A stretch of DNA of 64,000 nucleotides, taken from contig JAADHF010000042.1 in the NCBI GenBank assembly GCA_013151965.1, forward strand, positions 1-64,000. The letters run 5' to 3'. The notes below the pieces were generated by a model. That model had not been told where the DNA came from. It searched no databases and saw nothing but the letters and a program-made list of their open reading frames with translations. Positions 9,005 to 17,957 of the stretch are shown in pieces (position 1 is the first letter of the stretch; every line of letters begins with the position of its first letter). Source of the stretch: Spirochaetota bacterium (GTDB taxonomy: Bacteria; Spirochaetota; Spirochaetia; SZUA-6). The translations under genes and the position numbers were made by a program.

Positions 9005-9964
9005 GGTTTCACCTTCCCGTGCAGCAATTACCTTAAAATCTCCGCCTAACTCTTTGGCATAGGAACGGGCATCCTGTTCCATTTTTGTGACTATTTCGTC
9101 ATTGTTATCCGGATCAAAATGTGTAAGTACCAGTGTTTTAACGCCGGCTTTATATGCAACCTCGACGGCACTTTTATAGTTCGAATGGCCGAAGCCCTGA
9201 ACAATAAAGCCCTTTGAATAGTACTGCTCTTCGGTAAACTGGGAATCATGGATAAGTATGTCCGCGCCTTCGGAAAATTTTATAAGATTAAAATCTCCCC
9301 CTTTATAAGGTTCCGTATCTGTCGCATATATAATCTTTTTCCCGGTCTTGTGTTCTGTTATCTTATAAAAGAGCGTTCCGTTTTGAGGATGGGAGAGATT
9401 TTCGCATACATCGATAGCTGCTGTTTCCTTCGGCATTTTGGGGAGAGAGAAAAGCACCTTGGCATGAATATTTTCAAAGACAGGATAGATGTCGTTCACC
9501 TCTTCCCAGTGCTTTCCAAAAACCGTTTTTAAATCCTTTTTTGTGCGGATATCAAGAAGTCTTATAGATTCCGTGGCACTTACTTCATCTATTATCTTTC
9601 TGCTCTTCGTATCGTTTAAAAGAACGGGAAACATGGGGGAGTCGAATAGTTCTGTCTTAAGAATACTTAAGAGTGACCTGTTCATACGCATAGGAGAGTA
9701 CATGTTTATAAGACAATCGGGGGAGTACATCCAGCGAAAAAACGGAAGACCCTGATGATGGTCATGATGCAGGTGAGAAAAGAGAATAATAAAGACTTTT
9801 CTGTTGACTTTTTTTCCGAGATTCCTTATGCCCGAACCTGCGTCTAAGATAATAAAATGCCTTCCCGTTTCTACGGAATAGCATGATGTATTGCCGCCGA
9901 ATTCAATAGTACTGCTGCCGGGTACCGGTATTGACCCTCTTGCTCCCCAGAATGTAAGTTTCAT
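8993..9964 (-). CDS. MBL-fold metallo-hydrolase
   Basis: MKLTFWGARGSIPVPG, SHLHHDHHQG, YATDTEPYKGG, LTHFDPDN motifs; ATG at 9964 preferred over 9982. Confidence 0.88.
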   Translation of the reverse strand: MKLTFWGARGSIPVPGSSTIEFGGNTSCYSVETGRHFIILDAGSGIRNLGKKVNRKVFIILFSHLHHDHHQGLPFFRWMYSPDCLINMYSPMRMNRSLLSILKTELFDSPMFPVLLNDTKSRKIIDEVSATESIRLLDIRTKKDLKTVFGKHWEEVNDIYPVFENIHAKVLFSLPKMPKETAAIDVCENLSHPQNGTLFYKITEHKTGKKIIYATDTEPYKGGDFNLIKFSEGADILIHDSQFTEEQYYSKGFIVQGFGHSNYKSAVEVAYKAGVKTLVLTHFDPDNNDEIVTKMEQDARSYAKELGGDFKVIAAREGETLVI

Positions 9965-10074
9965 AGATATATAGTTTACCAATAATGTAAAAAAAGCAAG
10001 AATATTTTTCTGAACTGTTATAATATCAAAGGTATTCTGTGTTTTTTTAAGTATTGTGTAAGGAGGCAGTTAAA

Positions 10075-11163
10075 GTGGTTCATCATGTTGTTATAATGGC
10101 AGGAGGCTCGGGAACCCGTCTCTGGCCTGCATCACGGTCACGGCACCCGAAGCAGTTTTTAAACCTGGGAACGGAGAAAACCCTGTTCCAGGAGACACTG
10201 TTTCGTTCATTTGCACTGGGAATTAACGGCAAAATTATAATTGTCACGCACAGGGAGCAGGTTAACTTTATCCTTGATCAGATTAATGCTGTTTTTGCAG
10301 CTGACCGCAGCGGATTTGAGATTATTGTTCTGGCAGAACCCGAAGCCAGGAACACGGCACCTGCCGTTATGCTCGCTGCAAGGTTTCTGGAAGCGGCAGG
10401 AGAAAGAGAAAGCTCTGTTTGCGTTCTGCCTGCCGACCATATGATTTACCCTGTTGAGAACTTTAAGGAAGATGTTAATTCCGCAGCCGGTATTGCTGAG
10501 AGCGGTAAACTTGTAACTTTCGGCATAGAACCTACATGTCCGGAAACCGGTTACGGCTACATAGAAACGGGAGACAGGTTTAAAACCGGTTTTCTGGTTT
10601 CCAGATTCAGGGAAAAGCCTGATGCAGAAACAGCACGGGAGTTTTTGAAACAGGGAAATTTTTTCTGGAATTCAGGGATATTTTCTTTTAACGTCGGTGT
10701 TTTCCTCGATGAGGTAAAAAGGTATTCCCCCGCGATATACGATGGTTTTGTGCCTGTAAACTTTACAGGTTATATTAAACGTACCGGTGAGAATCTTTTC
10801 GTTATTCCTTCACACGGTGCTGTGGAAGCGGTTTACAGGAAGATACCTTCCATATCCATCGATTATGCTGTTATGGAAAAGAGCAGAAGAACTGCTATGG
10901 TAAAGGCCTCCTTTGTCTGGAGTGATGTGGGAAGCTGGGATGAGGTATCCAGAGTGGCGGAAATTGATAACGGAAATGTATTTACCGAAGATTCGAAAGG
11001 AAATTTTGTTTTTTCGGATATGCCTGTTGCGCTTGTAGGTGTTAATGATCTGCTTGTAATTCAGAAAAAAGGCGCACTTTTAATCTGCAGAAAGGGTGAA
11101 TCCCAGAGAACTAAAAGTATTGTAGAACGTATTAAAAAGAGCGGGAGGGATGATCTGCTTTAG
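10075..11163 (+). CDS. manC: Mannose-1-phosphate guanylyltransferase family protein (GTG start after AAGGAGG)
   Basis: VVIMAGGSGTRLWPASRSRHPKQFLNLG, CVLPADHMI, GYGYIETG, FFWNSGIFSF. Confidence 0.88.
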   Translation: MVHHVVIMAGGSGTRLWPASRSRHPKQFLNLGTEKTLFQETLFRSFALGINGKIIIVTHREQVNFILDQINAVFAADRSGFEIIVLAEPEARNTAPAVMLAARFLEAAGERESSVCVLPADHMIYPVENFKEDVNSAAGIAESGKLVTFGIEPTCPETGYGYIETGDRFKTGFLVSRFREKPDAETAREFLKQGNFFWNSGIFSFNVGVFLDEVKRYSPAIYDGFVPVNFTGYIKRTGENLFVIPSHGAVEAVYRKIPSISIDYAVMEKSRRTAMVKASFVWSDVGSWDEVSRVAEIDNGNVFTEDSKGNFVFSDMPVALVGVNDLLVIQKKGALLICRKGESQRTKSIVERIKKSGRDDLL

Positions 11164-12140
11164 GATATATCCCTGATTGTCCTTGCCAGGAGAATAAGCA
11201 GTTCTTTTTTAAACTCGAGTTCCGTTCTTTTAAAGCAGTCATCAGGGGAAAGATTATTTTCATGCCTGCAGAGATTCTTATAGGATGTCTCTTCGGCATC
11301 TATCGTTTTTAAGATATTCTCCTTGTCCTGGTAGAGTCTTACGAGAATTTCCCGTGTCTTGTATTTCTCCGAACGTGCATACCCTAATACGGAACGAATC
11401 CTTGATACTTCCCTTGCCTGCCTGGTATATATTTCGGTCAGTTTTTTTAACGGAAGAGATGCTAATATGCGTATTTCCTGTCCTTTTCTGACTTTTGTTT
11501 CCTCTTCCGTTAAAAGGTCGGAATAGTTTTTTCGAATACTTGAAAATATTGTGTCGAAAGATAGAACAAAGTTGGACAGGTACGATGCCATTTTATCCGT
11601 TTTAATCTGATTAAAAAGCTCTTTTAACTTATTATGTTCTTTCCTGTAAAGATTTACCTGCATCAGTATTTTTTTTACCGAAGGATGGTTTTTTATCGAA
11701 GGATCTCTGTTAAGCCGTTCCTTGATATCGGTAACAATGGTATTTATATCGACATCAAAAATCGCACGGGTTTTTTTCGTTCTGTCGGCGGAGAGCGGAA
11801 CCGTACCCTGGCAAAGCATTCTCTGCAGGACAATAACGTAAAGCAGAGCTTTGCTGTTTATCTCCTGAATATACATTTCCTCTGCATTGAGAGATTGATA
11901 CTTCATATTTTCCAGTGCAATAAATACGGGCATAAGGCTTGAACGTTTGTATTCCACAATTCCGCCTTCTACCGAATTTCTTATAAGCTCGATCTGCTTA
12001 TTAATTATCTCTGCGGATGGTTTAAAGTATGCAATAAGACTGTAGAGGTCTTTAGAAGCTTCACGTATTTCTATCCAGTCGCCTGTTATGAGTTTTTCAG
12101 TTTCCAGCATATATGCGTAGGATTTTACAGGTATTTGCAA
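11160..12140 (-). CDS. Hypothetical helical protein
   Basis: 326-aa ORF, convergent with manC and overlapping its stop by 4 nt; no recognised domain. Confidence 0.65.
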   Translation of the reverse strand: MQIPVKSYAYMLETEKLITGDWIEIREASKDLYSLIAYFKPSAEIINKQIELIRNSVEGGIVEYKRSSLMPVFIALENMKYQSLNAEEMYIQEINSKALLYVIVLQRMLCQGTVPLSADRTKKTRAIFDVDINTIVTDIKERLNRDPSIKNHPSVKKILMQVNLYRKEHNKLKELFNQIKTDKMASYLSNFVLSFDTIFSSIRKNYSDLLTEEETKVRKGQEIRILASLPLKKLTEIYTRQAREVSRIRSVLGYARSEKYKTREILVRLYQDKENILKTIDAEETSYKNLCRHENNLSPDDCFKRTELEFKKELLILLARTIRDIS

Positions 12141-12315
12141 TTCTCTGCAATGCCGGATGAGTAATTTTAAACATCAAACCTTATTATTGTAAGGATAAAG
12201 TAAACTTTTCACCTTTAAACATTGATTATTATGCTGTTTTTATATTTATGAATATTGCGTTATATAATAATTCATAATATTAATATCATTATTATCGTTA
12301 TAAAAGGAGGGTTCT

Positions 12316-12924
12316 ATGTCTTTTAAAAAGCTTATGGTGGTGTTTATATTTCTGCTTGTCCTGTCGGGTTTCGCATTTGCAGACCTGGGAGATAATTTCA
12401 AAGCTGCAGGTTATAGTTTTTGGGGAGCAATTCATTTTAACCTGGATGCAGGTAATGTCTTTGCAGAAAACAACAAGATGAATGGATTAAGTTTAAGTTT
12501 GTATCCGGGCATGGACTTTCTCTTAATTGATAACCTGGCTATCTGGGCAGGAACTGATTTTTATTACGATATGAATTTTGGGAATAACAGTAACTATTGG
12601 TATTTTGGGTTTTTTTCGGGATTCAATTATTATTTTGTTGCGGATCCGAAAGCGAAAGCCGGGATGGTTCCGTCGGTTGGTCTTGGCCTGGGGGCAGGCT
12701 ATAATTCAGGTTCAGATATAGATATAAGTTTGACACCTGTGATAAAGGCTTATTATTTTATAACGGAAACTATTGCGCCGTATATCGGCATATACCCCCG
12801 TCTGTCTATCCCGATTTATAAGGGAGAGGGATTTACAAAGGATAATATCAGATTAAGTTTTGATATTAATATCGGAATGTCATTATGGAATTCCACAGGG
12901 GCAAAAGTATTGATAAAAAAATAA
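12316..12924 (+). CDS. Predicted outer-membrane beta-barrel protein
   Basis: Signal peptide MSFKKLMVVFIFLLVLSGFAFA, Gly/aromatic alternating strands, strong SD. Confidence 0.65.
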   Translation: MSFKKLMVVFIFLLVLSGFAFADLGDNFKAAGYSFWGAIHFNLDAGNVFAENNKMNGLSLSLYPGMDFLLIDNLAIWAGTDFYYDMNFGNNSNYWYFGFFSGFNYYFVADPKAKAGMVPSVGLGLGAGYNSGSDIDISLTPVIKAYYFITETIAPYIGIYPRLSIPIYKGEGFTKDNIRLSFDINIGMSLWNSTGAKVLIKK

Positions 12925-12931
12925 TACTTTT

Positions 12932-12970
12932 AAGGGGCGGTTCCGCCATGTAAAACCGCCCCTTTTGTTT
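12932..12970 (+). terminator. Rho-independent terminator
   Basis: AAGGGGCGGTT...AACCGCCCCTTTT perfect 11-bp stem plus T tract. Confidence 0.9.
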
Positions 12971-13056
12971 TTAGAATGCCCTGCCTCCTGATTTCATTAA
13001 AACCTGAGCCGGATTAGCATAAAAACCCGTGATATAGTTATATAGTCGATGTATGC

Positions 13057-13085
13057 TTGACAGTTTAATTTGTCCCTTCTATCAT
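13057..13085 (+). promoter_or_regulatory. Predicted promoter for hisI
   Basis: TTGACA-N17-TATCAT. Confidence 0.65.
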
Positions 13086-13117
13086 TATAAAACTTTAGAA
13101 ATAATTAGAAAGAGCCG

Positions 13118-13441
13118 ATGCAGATAAAAGAATTGGATTTTAACAAAGGAAATGGATTGATCCCTGTAATTGTTCAGGATGCCCGGACAAAAGATATTCT
13201 TATGTTTGCCTATGCGAACCGCGAAGCAGTACGGAAAACCGTAGAAACAGGCCATGCGTATTTCTGGTCAAGGTCACGGAAATCTCTGTGGAAAAAAGGA
13301 GAAACTTCGGGCAATATACAGGATGTTCGGAATATTCTTGTCGACTGTGACGAAGATACACTTATTTATATGGTAAATTCGCATGGTCCGGCATGCCATA
13401 CAGGCAATAGAAGCTGTTTTTACAGGAAATTAGACGATTAA
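13118..13441 (+). CDS. hisI: Phosphoribosyl-AMP cyclohydrolase (stand-alone)
   Basis: [37 protein letters not shown] and [27 protein letters not shown]. Confidence 0.95.
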   Translation: MQIKELDFNKGNGLIPVIVQDARTKDILMFAYANREAVRKTVETGHAYFWSRSRKSLWKKGETSGNIQDVRNILVDCDEDTLIYMVNSHGPACHTGNRSCFYRKLDD

Positions 13442-13472
13442 TATGTTATTTTTGATACTTAATAAAAATTAC

Positions 13473-13502
13473 TTGACACCTATTGCAATAGGTGGCTATA
13501 AT
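13473..13502 (+). promoter_or_regulatory. Promoter with an 18-bp perfect palindrome between -35 and -10
   Basis: TTGACA (13473-13478), N18, TATAAT (13497-13502); palindrome CACCTATTGCAATAGGTG at 13477-13494. Confidence 0.8.
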
Positions 13503-13581
13503 TAGTGAAACTAAAATAAAAGGGGTGGTTCAGCATCGGGCCGTCGGTTCGATAAACCCCAAACTAAACAGGAGGAAGTTT

Positions 13582-14850
13582 ATGAAAAAACTTACACTTG
13601 TTCTTGCAATGGTGTTACTGGTTGCAGGATTTGTATTTGCCGGTGATCCCGTAACAGCAACATTAACAGGTAGTGCAACAGCCACATGGGGTGTAGACCT
13701 CGCGAGCCAGGCTACTGGATTTACGAATTCAGCATCCGCATCTATCTCGATTCCGCTTATTGCAAAGGCAACAAAAGCGAATGAAGGGAGTGTGCCTTAC
13801 GGTTCTATTTCCCTTGCAGATTTTCTGGTTACGATTGATAACAGTAACGAGCTAACTGTAACAGCTCCCAGTGTGACAGCAAAACTGCTGCTCTCGGATG
13901 CTCTATCGGTAACTATTTTCGGTGCTCCGAGTTTTGCTATTGGCCAGGCGTCTCCTTTTATGACCCTGTCCGATGTGGCTAACGGTGAGAGTGCACCGAC
14001 TCTGGCAGATTCCGTAGATCCTGATCTGAGCGGTTATACCGGCGGTTTAACGGTTACCTATTCCATGGATATGATAACACTGGCATTAAAGGTTACTTCC
14101 AACGGCGGATGGGATGCAGTTTCTGCTACCGATGCTGTTTATGGAATGGCGAATTCGGATAATGGCGATGGCACATGGTCGATGGATACTTCAATTGATA
14201 CACAGCCGACGTGGCACGTTGTAACAGCGGCCGCAGCAGGGGATAACGGGAATACGGCTAACGATTACAGTGCAGGAGTCGATGTTACATTAACACCGGT
14301 GGATATGCTGACAGCCAATTTTAAACTTGGTTACGGTACATTTTCAGCCGCTGATCTGGTGCTTTCCGGTAAATTAACGGTAAAGCCCGTAGATATGCTC
14401 AGCGTATGGGGTGCATTGGACGGAAGTCTGCCTAACGGCGGTGATTTTGCCTATGATGCGAGCTTCGGTGCGACTGTTACCACAGATCCTGCTGATTTAA
14501 GTGTAACCGGTTACTACGGAGCGGATGACCTCGAAGCACAGACAGTTGTGACAGTAAAAGCGGTTACCAACCTCTCTCTCAGTGCAACGTTCGAAGCTTA
14601 TACGCTTCTTACTTCTCTCGACTGGGCTGCCAAGAGTAATGCTTCTTATACACTGGATGCAGGTTACAAGCCTTATGCGGGCGTTACATACTACAATAAC
14701 GGTTCGGCAGACGGAACACTCCAGCTTAACGCCGGTGTAGAAGCAAGCAAACTTCTTGCAAATACCGTTTTCAAGGTAGATTGGTTAAGCGGTTCGGATA
14801 TTTCATCTGATATCGGTGATTTAGAAGTATCGGCAACAGTATCTTACTAG
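13582..14850 (+). CDS. Outer-membrane porin, MOSP/Msp (Tpr)-like
   Basis: Signal peptide MKKLTLVLAMVLLVAGFVFA; TLTGSATATWGVDL...TGFTNSASASISIPLI resembles treponemal MOSP N-termini; C-terminal aromatic residue. ATG 13582 follows AGGAGG. Confidence 0.65.
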   Translation: MKKLTLVLAMVLLVAGFVFAGDPVTATLTGSATATWGVDLASQATGFTNSASASISIPLIAKATKANEGSVPYGSISLADFLVTIDNSNELTVTAPSVTAKLLLSDALSVTIFGAPSFAIGQASPFMTLSDVANGESAPTLADSVDPDLSGYTGGLTVTYSMDMITLALKVTSNGGWDAVSATDAVYGMANSDNGDGTWSMDTSIDTQPTWHVVTAAAAGDNGNTANDYSAGVDVTLTPVDMLTANFKLGYGTFSAADLVLSGKLTVKPVDMLSVWGALDGSLPNGGDFAYDASFGATVTTDPADLSVTGYYGADDLEAQTVVTVKAVTNLSLSATFEAYTLLTSLDWAAKSNASYTLDAGYKPYAGVTYYNNGSADGTLQLNAGVEASKLLANTVFKVDWLSGSDISSDIGDLEVSATVSY

Positions 14851-14873
14851 AATAATTTAAACGCTAAATATTT

Positions 14874-14904
14874 AAGGTGCACCTTACAGGTGCACCTTTT
14901 TTTT
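14874..14904 (+). terminator. Rho-independent terminator
   Basis: AAGGTGCACCT-TAC-AGGTGCACCTT then T tract. Confidence 0.92.
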
Positions 14905-15055
14905 CAGCCGGATAGCGTGGATATAACCGGGGAGAACAGCACCGGCCGGATATTAATTAAATCTTTCTGCACAGAATATTGTTAATAATTCAAAGTAAAA
15001 AATAAAAATAGCCCTTCTATTAGTATCGAACGAACAAATTATTTAGGAGGGTTGT

Positions 15056-15475
15056 ATGAACAACTTAAATTCAGTTCTTATCGAGGGAAATCTGGTAAGG
15101 GATCCGGAGCTAAGCTACACACAGAAGGGAACTCCTGTGTGTAAATTCACTGTAGCAACCAACAGGTTTTTTAAACAGGATGAAGAATATCAGAGAGAGG
15201 TATCCTACTTTGATATTACAACCTGGTCGAGACTTGCGGAGGTGTGCGGTGAGTACATTGCAAAGGGAAGGGGGGTGCGTATTGTGGGAAGACTAAAGCA
15301 GGACAGGTGGGAGGATGCAGAGGGAAATATGCGTTCTAAGGTTCAGATAGTTGCCGAGCATGTGGAATTTAAACCTCAGCCAAAAGAAGCGGAAGAACAG
15401 ACGCTTTCGGATTCGGATGCCGGTGATCCCGGAGAGGTACGGGAAGAGGTCGAATTAAAAGAGGTCCAGGTATAA
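15056..15475 (+). CDS. ssb: Single-stranded DNA-binding protein
   Basis: MNNLNSVLIEGNLVRDPELSYTQKGTPVCKFTVATNRFF...FDITTWSRLAEVCGEYIAKGRGVRIVGRL. Confidence 0.95.
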   Translation: MNNLNSVLIEGNLVRDPELSYTQKGTPVCKFTVATNRFFKQDEEYQREVSYFDITTWSRLAEVCGEYIAKGRGVRIVGRLKQDRWEDAEGNMRSKVQIVAEHVEFKPQPKEAEEQTLSDSDAGDPGEVREEVELKEVQV

Positions 15476-15538
15476 TTCCGGAACAGTCCGTGATTCGGGC
15501 AGAAAATCTTAGTGTTCGCTTTCCTTAAAGACGATAAT

Positions 15539-15570
15539 GGTTCCGGGCAGTAATTGTCCGGGGCCGTTTT
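15539..15570 (+). terminator. Rho-independent terminator
   Basis: GGTTCCGGGCA-GTAAT-TGTCCGGGGCC (11-bp stem with G-T pairs) then GTTTTAT. Confidence 0.7.
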
Positions 15571-15661
15571 ATCTGTTGTGTATATTTCTGTTATAATTAT
15601 TATTTCCGATTCTATGTAAAAAGTATACTGTCTTGCATCAAACATACATATTCTATATTGT

Positions 15662-16438
15662 TTGTCTTATATGCAGTTAAAAAAGTTGACGCCCGGTGAA
15701 ATAAAGAATGTAGTCGAAAAGATAAGAAAAAGGTACGATGAATATATCTATAAATATTTTAAGCCTAAGATATTAAAAGGTGCATTTGAAGACAGATATT
15801 TAAGTGCTTTAAGGGACAAGGTTGATATTTCCTCATTTTTGCTTGCGGAGATAAGTGTAATTGAGGAATTAATAAAAAAGGAAGAGGAACGTATATCAAC
15901 CGGACCTGTTTTCCCGAAGAAACAGGCGGAGAAGAAGAGTATTGCAGACAGAGTCCTGAAAGAGAATAGAGAAAAGATTGGTAAGTATGAGGAGATATTT
16001 ATTCATCAGGATGCACGGTATGAGGTTAAGAAGCTCCTGGGAGCTTTAAACGAACTTGATATTAAGTACTGGGGCGGGCTTGCCGGTGTTCTCCGCAATA
16101 CTCCGTATTCTATGAATTCCGCTACAATGATAAATATGGAAGCACAGCTGCGTTACCTTGGTAATATTGCCAATATAAGTGTTCCTCAAAGATTGGAGAG
16201 GTATCTGTCAATGCTTAAGGCTTTCCCCCGTGACTATCATGCACTTGACAGGGAAGAAAAAGAATATATACTCGAGGTATCTTTTTTCTTTCATGATATG
16301 GCGGACCTTTTAGAGATGGTAGCTGCAGGTTATGAAGAGCAGGAAAAATTTAACAAAAAAGATCTTGATGTAATCATAAAATATATAAGCTGTGTAATTT
16401 CGGATTTTAGATTAAAAGATCTGAAAAGGAAAAAATAA
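15662..16438 (+). CDS. Hypothetical alpha-helical protein
   Basis: 258-aa ORF ending 13 nt before trxA. Confidence 0.7.
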   Translation: MSYMQLKKLTPGEIKNVVEKIRKRYDEYIYKYFKPKILKGAFEDRYLSALRDKVDISSFLLAEISVIEELIKKEEERISTGPVFPKKQAEKKSIADRVLKENREKIGKYEEIFIHQDARYEVKKLLGALNELDIKYWGGLAGVLRNTPYSMNSATMINMEAQLRYLGNIANISVPQRLERYLSMLKAFPRDYHALDREEKEYILEVSFFFHDMADLLEMVAAGYEEQEKFNKKDLDVIIKYISCVISDFRLKDLKRKK

Positions 16439-16451
16439 CAATGGAGGATTT

Positions 16452-16775
16452 ATGTCTGCAGAAGTAGTAATCGGAAATCATAATTTTAAAGAAGAAGTAC
16501 TGGAATCGCAGGTTCCTGTTATAGCCGATTTCTGGGCGGAATGGTGCGTGCCCTGCAAAATGATAGGGCCTGTTCTTGAAAAATTGGCTGAAGAATATGA
16601 GGGTAAAATTAAGGTTGCAAAGATAAATGTTGATGAAAACGGAGAAATTGCATCGCAGTTCAATATAGTAAGTATTCCGACGCTTTTGGTCTTTAAAGAC
16701 GGAAGTATTGTTAAAAAGCAGATCGGTGCTGTACCCCGTCATATAATCGAAGGAATGGTAAAGGATTATATTTAG
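16452..16775 (+). CDS. trxA: Thioredoxin (WCVPC active site)
   Basis: VIADFWAEWCVPCKMIGPVLEKLAEEY...VSIPTLLVFKDG. Confidence 0.93.
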   Translation: MSAEVVIGNHNFKEEVLESQVPVIADFWAEWCVPCKMIGPVLEKLAEEYEGKIKVAKINVDENGEIASQFNIVSIPTLLVFKDGSIVKKQIGAVPRHIIEGMVKDYI

Positions 16776-17809
16776 TATATTTCATCACTGTTTTCATTGC
16801 CGAAGGTAGCTTTCTTTGTCGGAACGATATGCCAGTCGTTACTGCTGTTCGTATCACCGGAGGAACTTTTTCTGCATATCGACCGTGTTCCTGTGGAGTC
16901 ATCCGGATTAATTCCGTCTTCCGGTCTTATCATTTTCTGCTCTGACTGCCAGCCGCCGGAAGATGCAAGTTCTTCCGCTCTTATCAATGTGTCCCGCTTT
17001 CCGAACCCCCTGTACTTTTCATCCGACGTGGAGGTTCTGTTGCTGTACAGAATCCCGTCTAAGATACTGCCTCCGGGACTTACAAACAGGGAAAGTACGC
17101 CATTGTTTCCGGACAGTCCCTTTCCTCCTTTTATCCAGAAGTCGTATGCATTATCGGATGAATCGTAGCCTCCGGAGGCTCTTTTGTTTTCCGTTTCATC
17201 TGTCTCTTCGGGGATTCCCTGAGGCTTAAAATGAACCAGTATAAACTCACCTTTCTTAACCGTAAAAGCGGGAAAAACAAATCTGCTGCGAAAATTGGAC
17301 GGCATTCCCTCGTAGAGAACGACCCCACCCATATTCCCTCCGGATAAGGTTTTTAATTCGATAATATCGGGGTGCCTGCCTGTTCCTTGAGTTGTAAACT
17401 CATTGATAAGAATTTCAGGGATATCCGGGTTAAAACCATAAAAACCTGCTATAAAGGAATTACTGTTGCCGCGGGTATCGGCTGCGGAAACCTGAATCGA
17501 ATAATTTATGCCGGGAATCTGACGGCCTGTAATTAATTTTATCTCTTTTCTGTTGTCCTCTACGGATACAACTTCCGTTTCGGGAATTATTTTAACGGAA
17601 CCGGCATTGATATTAACTGTTTCGTCGAAGGAAATTCTGATCTCATTGGGGCTGACGGTTTTGATGCTGATAAACAGAGGCGGATTTATGTCTATCTTTT
17701 CAACTGCACCAATAGCAGGTATCGGGCCGCAGGAAAACGGCAGGCCGGCAGACAGTATAAGTATAAGAATTCTGAAATTAATCATTACAGTATTTTTTAA
17801 TATCCGCAT
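16772..17809 (-). CDS. Lipoprotein with lamin-tail-like domain
   Basis: Lipobox-like LPFSC; EILINEFTTQGTGRHPDIIELKTLSGG...GVVLYEG...GEFILVHF typical of LTD; ORF extends to 17830. Confidence 0.65.
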   Translation of the reverse strand: MRILKNTVMINFRILILILSAGLPFSCGPIPAIGAVEKIDINPPLFISIKTVSPNEIRISFDETVNINAGSVKIIPETEVVSVEDNRKEIKLITGRQIPGINYSIQVSAADTRGNSNSFIAGFYGFNPDIPEILINEFTTQGTGRHPDIIELKTLSGGNMGGVVLYEGMPSNFRSRFVFPAFTVKKGEFILVHFKPQGIPEETDETENKRASGGYDSSDNAYDFWIKGGKGLSGNNGVLSLFVSPGGSILDGILYSNRTSTSDEKYRGFGKRDTLIRAEELASSGGWQSEQKMIRPEDGINPDDSTGTRSICRKSSSGDTNSSNDWHIVPTKKATFGNENSDEIY

Positions 17810-17957
17810 GTCTAAATAAAGTATACTCAAATTACTTGCCTGCTGCTTTTAATAAAGATTCTTTTTCTTTATAATACCTGTGATAAACTTAACAGAGGGA
17901 TCTATAGATAGTGATATTTTGGATATAGTGTGTAATACTTTAATTATGGAGAAATAG

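Noticed and set aside
17840-17957. Possible glmS ribozyme upstream of glmS
   Set aside because: The upstream region is short and AT-rich; I could not recognise the conserved ribozyme core or pseudoknot elements.
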